Shown in pieces: positions 7,425 to 13,626 of a stretch of DNA of 19,191 bases. Location of the stretch: positions 1 through 19,191 of the forward strand of contig CAMYEU010000008.1 of NCBI GenBank assembly GCA_947254465.1. Direction: 5' to 3'. The position numbers and the translations under genes were made by a program. The stretch comes from an uncultured Gemella sp. (GTDB lineage: Bacteria > Bacillota > Bacilli > Staphylococcales > Gemellaceae). A model generated the notes under the pieces. That model saw only the letters and a list, made by a program, of their open reading frames with translations. It had not been told where the DNA came from and made no database searches. Position 1 is the first letter of the stretch; every line of letters starts with the position of its first letter.

Positions 7425-8020
7425 TTACGACGATAATTTATGCGATAGTTGCCTATTTTATTGGAAATGTAATGGGTGGAAAATTATTAGAAAAGATTTA
7501 TAAAGAAGAATTTACTAATAAAGGTTCAGGTAATGTTGGAGCAAGAAATGCAGGACGCGTTTTAGGTCCTAGATCGTTTTTATTTGTTTTAGCAGTAGAT
7601 TTTTTCAAAGGATTTTTAGTAGTTATATTACTGAAAATATTAGATGTTGATTTAAAAATTGTATATATTTGTATAGTATTAGTATTACTAGGTCATATAA
7701 AACCTATTATCTTTAAGTTTAAAGGTGGTAAAGGGGTGGCGACATTCTTTGGTTGTTTAGCAGCGTTATCATTAAATTTATTCTTAATCCTAATACTTTG
7801 TACATTAGTTATAGCTATTATTGTAAAAAGTTTAACAATTGGATTTTATTCTAGTCTTCCGTTTGTAACTTATATAAACTATGTAGAAAATCCATCATTT
7901 ATAATATTAGGAATTTTTATACTAGCAGTTTTATTAATAAGTGTAGTAGCTGTAAAAGATATAGAAGAGTCGTTTAATAAATATTTTAGTACAAGAAAAA
8001 TTAAGAAATCAGTTCGATAG
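7421..8020 (+). CDS. plsY: PlsY-family glycerol-3-phosphate acyltransferase, divergent
   Basis: PlsY transfers the acyl group of acyl-phosphate to glycerol-3-phosphate, the first step of phospholipid synthesis, at the inner face of the membrane. This 199-residue protein has about five to six hydrophobic helices and retains GSGN in the second motif and the phosphate-binding FKFKGGKGVATFFG loop (about 102-115) after LLGHIKP. It differs from standard PlsY: the usual GATN..R reads GARNAGR, and the N-terminal S-I-P-x-G motif is replaced by FIGNVMGGK. It may be a secondary paralogue with altered substrate use; whether the genome has a canonical PlsY elsewhere cannot be seen. GAGAGGAG just before ATG 7421 plus the 4-base overlap tie it to the flippase-like gene. 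Its stop codon lies in the loop of the following terminator. Confidence 0.8.
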   Translation: MITTIIYAIVAYFIGNVMGGKLLEKIYKEEFTNKGSGNVGARNAGRVLGPRSFLFVLAVDFFKGFLVVILLKILDVDLKIVYICIVLVLLGHIKPIIFKFKGGKGVATFFGCLAALSLNLFLILILCTLVIAIIVKSLTIGFYSSLPFVTYINYVENPSFIILGIFILAVLLISVVAVKDIEESFNKYFSTRKIKKSVR

Positions 8021-8039
8021 TGAGCTGATTTCTTTTTTT
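8003..8039 (+). terminator. Bidirectional terminator between plsY and the 8041-8433 gene
   Basis: AAGAAATCAGTTC (8003-8015) pairs with GAGCTGATTTCTT (8022-8034) with one G-U pair, followed by a T run to 8039. The helix includes the last codons of plsY, and the TAG (8018-8020) sits in the loop. The convergent gene ends at 8041; read leftward, the same hairpin is followed by a T-rich stretch, so it can serve both genes. Confidence 0.9.
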
Positions 8040-8040
8040 G

Positions 8041-8433
8041 TTATTTAGAATTGTTTTTTCGTAGCTCTCTTCTTATAAGAAGGGTACGTTTAATATAAAT
8101 TATTGCAGTTAATAGGAATAAAACTACAGTAATTATATATGCAACATAGTAGTATTCTAGTATTTTAATTTTATTGATAAAATTAACAAAGGGTGTTAAG
8201 TATGCTATTATTAGTGCTGTAGCGTAAAAAATATTCTCATATTTTAAAAGATTTAAGATTTTATTAGTTTTTATTAATAACTTATTTTTTTCTTGAAAAT
8301 ATCTTACAAAGCTAACGTAGATACATATCGGGATAGTTGAGTAGAAATAGAAGATATTTTTTGTATAAAAAAATGCAGTTAATAGCATGATGAAAATAAG
8401 AAAAGTGATGATTAAGTATTTGTTATATTTCAT
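8041..8433 (-). CDS. Unknown four-span membrane protein
   Basis: This 130-residue, very hydrophobic protein is read leftward. Four predicted spans lie at about residues 5-22, 27-44, 70-88 and 95-113, with a strongly basic tail (KRTLLIRRELRKNNSK). GGGAGG (8446-8441) lies 7 bases before the ATG at 8433, a good start. I do not recognise the family; no catalytic motif is visible. It is alone on this strand, converges on plsY and shares its terminator. No clear promoter is visible upstream, in the A+T-rich stretch 8447-8600. The codon usage is very A+T-rich, like the flanking intergenic DNA, but hydrophobicity plus the ribosome binding site argue that it is real. Confidence 0.65.
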   Translation of the reverse strand: MKYNKYLIITFLIFIMLLTAFFYTKNIFYFYSTIPICIYVSFVRYFQEKNKLLIKTNKILNLLKYENIFYATALIIAYLTPFVNFINKIKILEYYYVAYIITVVLFLLTAIIYIKRTLLIRRELRKNNSK

Positions 8434-8673
8434 ATAATTGCCTCCCTTTTTTATAGGAAAAGTAGTGTATAATGGATAATAAAAGAAGAATTAATCAAGC
8501 TTTAAGTTCTTTATTTTAATTTTATTATAACATAATAAACATATAAAATGATAATATTGTATTTGATATTTTTGTATAATTTTATTTTAAGAAAAGATAT
8601 ATTGTTGAAAATATATTGTGAAACTTAACTACAATTTAATTTAAGTTTTAATTATAGTTTAAAGCTAATTTAA

Positions 8674-8700
8674 TTGATTTTAAAGTTAATAATTTATAAT
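8674..8700 (+). promoter_or_regulatory. Possible promoter of the cationic peptide gene
   Basis: TTGATT (8674-8679) and a perfect TATAAT (8695-8700) have a 15-base spacer, shorter than ideal. They lie 28 bases before the ATG at 8729. Confidence 0.35.
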
Positions 8701-8728
8701 ACAGTTATATGATAAATAAAAATAGGAG

Positions 8729-8857
8729 ATGATCTATATATCGTTAAAGAAAATAGCAAAATTACTAGCGAATAAGAAAGTTAGCAAGATAGTATGGATG
8801 ATAATAAGCCAATCTAAATTTAAAAAGATACTGAAGAATATTAAAATAGAAAGATAA
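8729..8857 (+). CDS. Candidate cationic amphipathic peptide, 42 residues
   Basis: The frame from ATG 8729 to TAA 8855-8857 encodes a peptide with 11 Lys and 1 Arg against a single Glu. The basic residues are spaced among Ile, Leu and Val as in an amphipathic helix: SLKKIAKLLANKK, then KIVWMIISQSKFKKIL. This composition resembles leaderless class II bacteriocins and haemolysin-like peptides, but I cannot match a family. The start is a problem: AGGAG (8724-8728) directly abuts ATG 8729, too close for normal initiation. In-frame ATC (8732) and ATA (8738, nine bases from the AGGAG) are only rare start codons. No transporter or immunity gene is adjacent. It is either a real small peptide with an unusual start or a chance frame in A+T-rich DNA, where Lys and Ile codons are common. 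Confidence 0.4.
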   Translation: MIYISLKKIAKLLANKKVSKIVWMIISQSKFKKILKNIKIER

Positions 8858-8980
8858 AACAAAAAACAAATTTTAATAGTTATAATATAATATGAATTTT
8901 GAATAATATAATGGAGACCAATCTATACAAAATAAAGTAGTATTTACACGCATTCTTTACGTTAATTTAAATTTGATATT

Positions 8981-9010
8981 ATTACGATTTAAATAGTTGT
9001 AAATCGTAAT
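8981..9010. promoter_or_regulatory. 11-bp perfect dyad upstream of the metallothionein-like gene
   Basis: ATTACGATTTA (8981-8991) and TAAATCGTAAT (9000-9010) are exact inverted repeats around 8 bases. No T-tract follows, so it is a poor terminator. Lying 22 bases before the -35 box at 9033, it could bind a metal-responsive or other regulator; this is inferred only from position. Confidence 0.45.
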
Positions 9011-9032
9011 AGTTACTTAAGAAGAAAATCTA

Positions 9033-9061
9033 TTGACTTGTTATATAAAACATAATAGAAT
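9033..9061 (+). promoter_or_regulatory. Promoter of the metallothionein-like gene
   Basis: TTGACT (9033-9038) and TAGAAT (9056-9061) are each one base from consensus with a 17-base spacer. The start codon follows 42 bases later. Confidence 0.7.
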
Positions 9062-9103
9062 TTAAGTATAGAATATAAGATAAATATTATGGAGGCTATT
9101 AAT

Positions 9104-9295
9104 ATGAGCAAATGTGAATGTGAACACCACTGTCACTGTCATGATGCAGTAGAAGATTGTAAATGTGGAAACTGTGTTGAAGGAACTTGTGAATGTAAAG
9201 AAGGGTGTGCATGTGGATGCCATAATGCAAAAGAAGATTGCGAATGTGGCAACTGTAAGACAGGAGCTTGTCATTGTGATAAGCATGCTGCATAA
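9104..9295 (+). CDS. Cys/His-rich metallothionein-like protein
   Basis: The 63-residue product contains 17 Cys and 7 His, mostly as C-x-C, C-x-C-x2-C and H-C-H-C-H clusters. This composition implies binding of several zinc, copper or cadmium ions in the cytoplasm. There is no signal peptide or membrane span. It is built from a tandem duplication with a 27-residue period: residues 10-31 (CHCHDAVEDCKCGNC...) match 37-58 (CGCHNAKEDCECGNC...), with all seven Cys of the unit conserved. ATG 9104 is chosen because GGAGG (9091-9095) lies 8 bases upstream; an in-frame ATG at 9089 overlaps that site. It has its own promoter and terminator, so it is monocistronic. Its Cys spacing differs from cyanobacterial SmtA and mycobacterial MymT as I remember them, so it is called metallothionein-like by composition only. 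Confidence 0.8.
   Translation: MSKCECEHHCHCHDAVEDCKCGNCVEGTCECKEGCACGCHNAKEDCECGNCKTGACHCDKHAA
9131..9277 (+). repeat. Internal 81-base tandem duplication in the Cys-rich gene
   Basis: Bases 9131-9196 and 9212-9277 encode the two copies of the metal-binding unit, offset by exactly 81 bases. Both protein and DNA similarity are clear (for example TGTCATGATGCA versus TGCCATAATGCA, both followed by GAAGATTG). Confidence 0.75.
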
Positions 9296-9305
9296 AATTT
9301 TTACA

Positions 9306-9344
9306 AAAAAAGAGATCTGGTATTTTTTACCAAATCTCTTTTTT
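9306..9344. terminator. Bidirectional terminator between the Cys-rich gene and lctP
   Basis: AAAAAAGAGAT (9306-9316) pairs with ATCTCTTTTTT (9334-9344). After one C/A mismatch, TGGTA (9318-9322) pairs with TACCA (9328-9332). The A run and T run make it work in both directions for the two convergent genes. Confidence 0.9.
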
Positions 9345-9356
9345 ATTAATTTAAAA

Positions 9357-11009
9357 TTATCTAAGCGTAATTAGAAGGTTAAGCACTCCTGTAAGAACAA
9401 GAAGGATAACGCTCCATTTAATTGTTTTAGCGAAGATTTCACTATCTCTGTTAACTAATCCAACGGCTGCTGCAGCAACTGCGATAGATTGAGGAGAAAT
9501 CATTTTAGCGATTGCTCCACCTATAATATTAGAAGCTACTAATAATGAAGGGTCTACTCCAATTTGGGTCGCAGTCACAGATTGTAATCCAGCGAATAAA
9601 GATCCACTATTAACAACAGAACCAGTTAAGAATACTCCAATCCAACCTAAAATAGGAGAAAATAGTGGGAATATTTTTCCAGTATTGGCAAAAGCAAGTC
9701 CTAGTGTTGAAGACATTCCTGAATATGTAGAAATATATGCGAAAGCTAACACCGAACAAATTGTTAATATTGGAGCCCAAAGTTCTAGAGCTGTCTCTTT
9801 AATTGTTAATAAGACTATACGACTTCTCACTCTGAAAATGATAATTGTAACTATAGCTGCTAATAATATTGCTGTAGTTGTTGATGTGAATGGTGCAAAA
9901 CTAAATACTGCTTTAATTGGTGTAGGGTGTTTCACGATAGGAGCAACACGAGCTACTGAACCATCGATATAGTATGGGAAGTTAAATATTAATGAATTTA
10001 ATGCTCCTGCTTTTTGACCAGTTTTAGGGTTTGAAGCTTGAATTAATTGTTTGAAGAAACCAAGATTTATGATTGTAACAAATAATGTTAATAAAATAAA
10101 TGGTGTCCAAGCTCTAACAATTTTTTTCGCAGTCAAGACATTATTTTCTTCAGTTAATATTTTTGCTTCAGCAACTAATATATTTTTTGGTGTCCAAAAT
10201 TTTAGGAATATGATTAATGCTAGTAAGCTTACGATAGCTGAAGAAACGTTAACAAGTTCTGGTCCTACGAAGTTAAGGAAGATGAATTGAGTCACCGAAT
10301 ATGATCCACCTGATACTAAAATAGCAGGGAAAGTTTCTTTAATTCCTTTAAATCCATCAACCATAAATACAATTAAGAACGAAACAATAATCGTAACTAA
10401 AACTAAAACTAATGATGTATTTTTACCTAGTGTTAATGCATCGAGATCAGTAAGTGTAGCTGGGACAGTGACAGGAATACCCATGGCGCCATAAGCACCG
10501 CCAGCAATATTAGCAACTAGACAGACAGCAGCAGCTTGTAAAGGTTTGAAACCTAAACCTACTAAAATTGCAGCTGTAATAGCAACTGGTGCACCAAATC
10601 CTGCTGCCCCTTCAAGGAATGCGTTAAAAGAAAATGCAATTAAAAGAACTTGAATTCTTTTATCTGGTGAAATAGATGAGATACTTTGTTTCATTACATC
10701 AAAGAATCCCATTTTGACCGTTAATTTATATAGGAATATTGCAGCTAGTACGATACTGGAAACAGGCCATAAACCTGAAACAATACCTTGTTCAGCAGCT
10801 CCTGCAATTTTATCAACAGGCATCTTATAACAAACAGCAGCTACGATTGCTGCACTAAGAATACTTAGTCCACCAGCCGTATAGCCTTTTAGTTTAAAAA
10901 TAACTAATGAAATTAAAAATATAACTATGGGAAGAGCAGCTACACCCGCAGAAAACCAAATGTTACCCATTGGATTATACTGTTGTTCCCAAATGGTATT
11001 AAGAATCAT
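9357..11009 (-). CDS. lctP: L-lactate permease
   Basis: This is a 550-residue LctP/LldP-family transporter that carries lactate (and often glycolate) across the cytoplasmic membrane with protons. About 12-14 hydrophobic spans fill the protein. Family hallmarks include the N-terminal WEQQYNPMGNIWFSA, FLEGAAGFGAPVAITAAILVG (about 140), GAYGAMGIPVTVPA (about 174) and the C-terminal GSVVNSGSLFAGLQ and IIGGAIAKMISPQSIAVAAAA. Length equals that of E. coli LldP (551). The frame is open to 11075, but AGGAGG at 11025-11020 and the conserved N-terminus fix the start at ATG 11009. It is divergent from the dehydrogenase operon that would consume the resulting pyruvate. No lactate dehydrogenase gene is in the window. 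Confidence 0.93.
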   Translation of the reverse strand: MILNTIWEQQYNPMGNIWFSAGVAALPIVIFLISLVIFKLKGYTAGGLSILSAAIVAAVCYKMPVDKIAGAAEQGIVSGLWPVSSIVLAAIFLYKLTVKMGFFDVMKQSISSISPDKRIQVLLIAFSFNAFLEGAAGFGAPVAITAAILVGLGFKPLQAAAVCLVANIAGGAYGAMGIPVTVPATLTDLDALTLGKNTSLVLVLVTIIVSFLIVFMVDGFKGIKETFPAILVSGGSYSVTQFIFLNFVGPELVNVSSAIVSLLALIIFLKFWTPKNILVAEAKILTEENNVLTAKKIVRAWTPFILLTLFVTIINLGFFKQLIQASNPKTGQKAGALNSLIFNFPYYIDGSVARVAPIVKHPTPIKAVFSFAPFTSTTTAILLAAIVTIIIFRVRSRIVLLTIKETALELWAPILTICSVLAFAYISTYSGMSSTLGLAFANTGKIFPLFSPILGWIGVFLTGSVVNSGSLFAGLQSVTATQIGVDPSLLVASNIIGGAIAKMISPQSIAVAAAAVGLVNRDSEIFAKTIKWSVILLVLTGVLNLLITLR

Positions 11010-11045
11010 TATAATTCTTCCTCCTAAGAATGATTTATAGGAATG

Positions 11046-11075
11046 ATTATAGAATAAGATAAAATCATAGTGCAA
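11046..11075 (-). promoter_or_regulatory. Possible lctP promoter
   Basis: Read leftward, a perfect TATAAT occupies 11051-11046, with a weak TTGCAC (11075-11070) 18 bases upstream. It lies 36 bases before the lctP ATG. Confidence 0.4.
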
Positions 11076-11178
11076 AAAATATGCCTGACAATAATAAATC
11101 GTAGGTTTACATATAATTGAAAAAATAATTGAATAACTTCAATTTTTAAGAAAAGAAATAAAAATAATACAATGCTAA

Positions 11179-11192
11179 GAAAACGTTTAAAA
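11179..11192. promoter_or_regulatory. cre-like site (possible CcpA operator)
   Basis: AGAAAACGTTTAAA contains the AAAACGTTT core of catabolite-responsive elements, with mismatches at the outer positions. It lies about 105 bases upstream of the presumed lctP -35. Catabolite control of lactate uptake would be sensible, but the match is partial. Confidence 0.3.
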
Positions 11193-11374
11193 AAAGAATT
11201 ATCAGCAAGATGTTATAAATGTTAATAATGTGTATATATTATTATTATTGTTGAATTAAAATAATTTTAAACTGGATATATAAAATACTGTTCTTACACA
11301 TTTTTAAAAGTAGTTTAATTTTTAAAAATAAAAGAAATATAGCTGTGTTGTTGTAAAAATAAACAATTCTAACT

Positions 11375-11392
11375 ATCTGTACCAATACAGAT
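11375..11392. repeat. 7-bp dyad ATCTGTA-N4-TACAGAT
   Basis: A compact perfect inverted repeat lies 73 bases upstream of the pdh -35 box. The overlapping TGTACCA (11378-11384) also recurs inverted as TGGTACA (11404-11410). It is operator-like in size; no known regulator is matched. Confidence 0.35.
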
Positions 11393-11408
11393 GCCAAGAG
11401 TAATGGTA

Positions 11409-11453
11409 CAATAAAATAATAATATTGTTGAGATAAATATTATTATTTTATTG
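11409..11453. repeat. 18-bp perfect inverted repeat upstream of the pdh promoter
   Basis: Arms 11409-11426 and 11436-11453 are exactly complementary around a 9-base spacer. All but the outermost pair are A-T. The repeat ends 11 bases before the -35 box. It is longer than typical operators and has no T-tract after it. Confidence 0.6.
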
Positions 11454-11464
11454 AGTCTGCAAAT

Positions 11465-11493
11465 TTGACTTTTTTTTAGAAACATTGTATATT
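11465..11493 (+). promoter_or_regulatory. Promoter of the 2-oxoacid dehydrogenase operon
   Basis: TTGACT (11465-11470) and TATATT (11488-11493) are separated by 17 bases; each hexamer is one base from consensus. The transcript would carry a leader of about 67 bases before the first ATG. Confidence 0.7.
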
Positions 11494-11566
11494 AGTATAG
11501 TAATATATGATTAAAAAATAATTTATATACATTTAATAAATATATATACAAACTTTGGAGGTTATT

Positions 11567-12547
11567 ATGGTAAAAACATCAAAAGATTTAACTAAACAAG
11601 AGCATTTAGAAATGTACGAACTAATGCACCTTATTAGAGATTTTGATATGGAGTTAAGTAAACTATACTCTCGTGGTTTAGTTCACGGTATGACTCACTA
11701 TTCAGTAGGAGAGGAAGCAGCTAACGTTGGAGCAATTTATCCATTAAGAAAAGAAGACTTAATGTTTTCTAACCACCGTGGACACGGTCAAACAATTGCT
11801 AAAGGAATTGAAATTGATCGCATGATGGCTGAAATCCTTGGTAAAGAAACAGGTCAATGTAAAGGACGTGGAGGAAGTATGCACGTTTATGACCTTGAAC
11901 AAGGAAACATGGGATGTAATGGTATCGTTGGTGGAGGACACGGTCTAAGTACAGGTGCCGCTTTAGCTCAAAAAATGAAAAAAACAGGTAATGTTGTAAT
12001 TTGCTGTATGGGTGATGGAGCTACTAACGAAGGGAGTTTCCATGAATGTTTAAATATGGCATCTAACTGGGATTTACCACTTATTTTCTACGTAATCAAC
12101 AATAAATATGGTATCTCAATGGCTCAAGAGAGATGTATGCGTGTAAAAGAAATTACTGAACGTGCAGCTTCATATAGAATCAAAGGAATTCATGTTGAAG
12201 ATGGAAACGATGTATTAGCTGTATATGATGCAATGCAAGAAGCTATCGAACACACTAGAAGTGGGAAAGGTCCTGTTTTAGTTGAAGCAGTATCATACAG
12301 ATGGTTTGGACACTCTGCTTCAGATGCTGGTAAATACCGTAGTCGTGAAGAAGTAGCAGAATGGAAACTTAAAGATCCTAACGTAAAATATAAAAACTAC
12401 TTATTAGAAAATGGAATTGCTACAGAAGAAGAATTAAAAGAAATCGAAGATAGATCAAAAGCGACTATCGATGATGCTGTAGAATTTGCTAAAGAATCAC
12501 CATTTGCTGATGGTTCGATTGCATTCCAAGATAACTACGCTGACTAA
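11567..12547 (+). CDS. pdhA: Pyruvate/acetoin dehydrogenase E1 alpha subunit
   Basis: E1 alpha, with E1 beta, uses thiamine diphosphate to decarboxylate pyruvate (or cleave acetoin) and load the two-carbon unit onto the E2 lipoyl arm. The 326-residue protein has the thiamine-diphosphate motif GDGATNEGSFHE at residues 149-160, ending at N178-N179, plus FSNHRGHGQTIAKG (about 64) and YRWFGHSASDAGKYRS (about 244). ATG 11567 has GGAGG (11557-11561) five bases upstream; the in-frame TTG at 11555 overlaps that site and is not the start. At 326 residues it is nearer to acetoin dehydrogenase AcoA (about 330) than to Bacillus PdhA (about 370). Streptococcal enzymes of this type, annotated as acetoin dehydrogenase, can serve as the pyruvate dehydrogenase, so the substrate is left open. 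Confidence 0.92.
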   Translation: MVKTSKDLTKQEHLEMYELMHLIRDFDMELSKLYSRGLVHGMTHYSVGEEAANVGAIYPLRKEDLMFSNHRGHGQTIAKGIEIDRMMAEILGKETGQCKGRGGSMHVYDLEQGNMGCNGIVGGGHGLSTGAALAQKMKKTGNVVICCMGDGATNEGSFHECLNMASNWDLPLIFYVINNKYGISMAQERCMRVKEITERAASYRIKGIHVEDGNDVLAVYDAMQEAIEHTRSGKGPVLVEAVSYRWFGHSASDAGKYRSREEVAEWKLKDPNVKYKNYLLENGIATEEELKEIEDRSKATIDDAVEFAKESPFADGSIAFQDNYAD

Positions 12548-12602
12548 TATTTTAGGTTAAAATAATTTAAATAATATTTTATATAATAGGAGATTAATAG
12601 TT

Positions 12603-13595
12603 ATGACTAAAGAAACAAAAATTATGACAATTCGTGAAGCCATAAAAGAAGCTATGACTCACGAAATGCGTGAAGATGAAAATGTATTTTTAATGGGTGA
12701 AGATGTTGGTATCTTCGGAGGAGATTTTGGTACAACAGTTGGTATGTTAGAAGAATTCGGTCCTGAACGTGTTATCGACACACCTATCAGTGAAGCTGCA
12801 ATCTGTGGAGCGGCTGCCGGAGCTGCGTCAGTTGGTATGCGACCTATCGTAGATGTAACATTCATGGACTTTGTAACAATTGGTATGGATGCGATTGTTA
12901 ACCAAGCTGCACCAATGCGTTACATGTTAGGTGGAGAAGTTCAAGTACCGGTTACGTATCGTTGTGCATCTGGTGCAGGTACAGGAGCAGCAGCTCAACA
13001 CTGTAAAGCTCTAGAAGCATGGTTCTGTCACATTCCAGGTCTTAAAGTAGTGGCTCCAGGTACTGCTGGTGATGTTTACTCAATCTTAAGAGCTGCAATT
13101 AGAGATAATAACCCAGTTATCTACATTGAACCAAAAGCATTATTCGGACGTAAAGGTGAAGTTGAAGTAGGAAAAATTGGTGTTATTGGAAAAGGTGACA
13201 TCAAAGTAGAAGGAACTGATGTAACATTAGTATCATGGGGAAGAATGTTAGAGCGTAGCTTAAAAGCTGCTGAAGAATTAAAAGAAGAAGGTATTTCAGT
13301 AGAGGTAGTAGACCCAATTACATTAGTACCATTAGATACAGACTTAATTGTTAAATCTGTACAAAAAACTGGTAAATTAGTAGTATGTCACGACTCATTC
13401 AAAACTGGTGGATTCGGTGGAGAAATCGTTGCACGTATCGCAGAAAGTGATGCATTTGATTTCTTAGATAGCCCAATTTACCGTGTAGCTGGTGCTGACA
13501 CACACATTCCATCAGCCAAAAACTTAGAAAAATTAGTTGTACCTGATGTAGAAGACATCAAAGAAACAATTAAAAAAGCTGTAAATAAAAAATAA
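12603..13595 (+). CDS. pdhB: Pyruvate/acetoin dehydrogenase E1 beta subunit
   Basis: This 330-residue transketolase-like subunit forms the E1 heterotetramer with the preceding gene product. The N-terminal pyrimidine-binding domain contains FLMGEDVGIFGGDFG (about 29-43) and the catalytic Glu64 in IDTPISEAAICGAA, which activates the thiamine cofactor. The C-terminal transketolase domain (from about 195) carries VTLVSWGRMLERSLKAAEEL and SFKTGGFGGEI. Length is standard (about 325-342). AGGAG (12588-12592) lies 10 bases before ATG 12603. It follows E1 alpha by 55 bases with no terminator between them, in the usual alpha-beta-E2-E3 order. Confidence 0.93.
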   Translation: MTKETKIMTIREAIKEAMTHEMREDENVFLMGEDVGIFGGDFGTTVGMLEEFGPERVIDTPISEAAICGAAAGAASVGMRPIVDVTFMDFVTIGMDAIVNQAAPMRYMLGGEVQVPVTYRCASGAGTGAAAQHCKALEAWFCHIPGLKVVAPGTAGDVYSILRAAIRDNNPVIYIEPKALFGRKGEVEVGKIGVIGKGDIKVEGTDVTLVSWGRMLERSLKAAEELKEEGISVEVVDPITLVPLDTDLIVKSVQKTGKLVVCHDSFKTGGFGGEIVARIAESDAFDFLDSPIYRVAGADTHIPSAKNLEKLVVPDVEDIKETIKKAVNKK

Positions 13596-13626
13596 AAATT
13601 TAGTTAGCGAAGGATGTGAATAAAAC

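Larger units (their letters stand above)
8434..9103. other. A+T-rich intergenic region with a candidate peptide gene and dyad
   Basis: These 670 bases hold a 14-base imperfect tandem repeat (ATATATTGTTGAAA at 8597-8610 followed by ATATATTGTGAAAC at 8611-8624), a promoter-like TTGATT/TATAAT pair (8674-8700), the cationic 42-codon frame (8729-8857), an 11-bp perfect dyad (8981-9010) and the promoter of the Cys-rich protein (9033-9061). A second purine-rich site, GGAGACCAATCTATA (8913-8927), resembles the start region of the 8729 frame but opens only nine codons. Positions 8447-8590 show nothing I can assign. Confidence 0.5.
11010..11566. other. Divergent regulatory region between lctP and the dehydrogenase operon
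   Basis: These 557 bases contain the lctP ribosome binding site and probable promoter, a cre-like sequence (11179-11192), a 10-bp A+T inverted repeat (11300-11309 with 11320-11329), a 7-bp dyad (11375-11392), an 18-bp perfect inverted repeat (11409-11453) and the pdh promoter (11465-11493). No convincing reading frame is present. Confidence 0.6.

Noticed and set aside
8641..8710. Repeated GTT-containing motifs resembling LytTR/AgrA-type direct repeats
   Set aside because: The distances (12, 28 and 19 bases) do not fit the roughly 21-base periodicity of such sites; the region is simply rich in TTTAA.
9062..9286. Leftward and alternative-frame reading frames over the Cys-rich gene
   Set aside because: They are by-products of the Cys/His codon composition of the + strand gene; none has a ribosome binding site or recognisable product.
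11010..11075. N-terminal extension of lctP by 22 residues
   Set aside because: The family N-terminus begins at the ATG at 11009, preceded by AGGAGG; the upstream codons overlap the ribosome binding site and probable promoter.
11250..11282. TTGAAT/TATATA as an additional promoter in the lctP-pdh region
   Set aside because: Spacing is 20 bases or the -10 is poor; the TTGACT/TATATT pair at 11465-11493 is clearly better.
11348..11366. Possible Rex (redox) operator TTGTT-N9-AACAA
   Set aside because: Known Rex sites have TTGT-N10-ACAA symmetry; here the spacing is off by one and the inner bases do not match.
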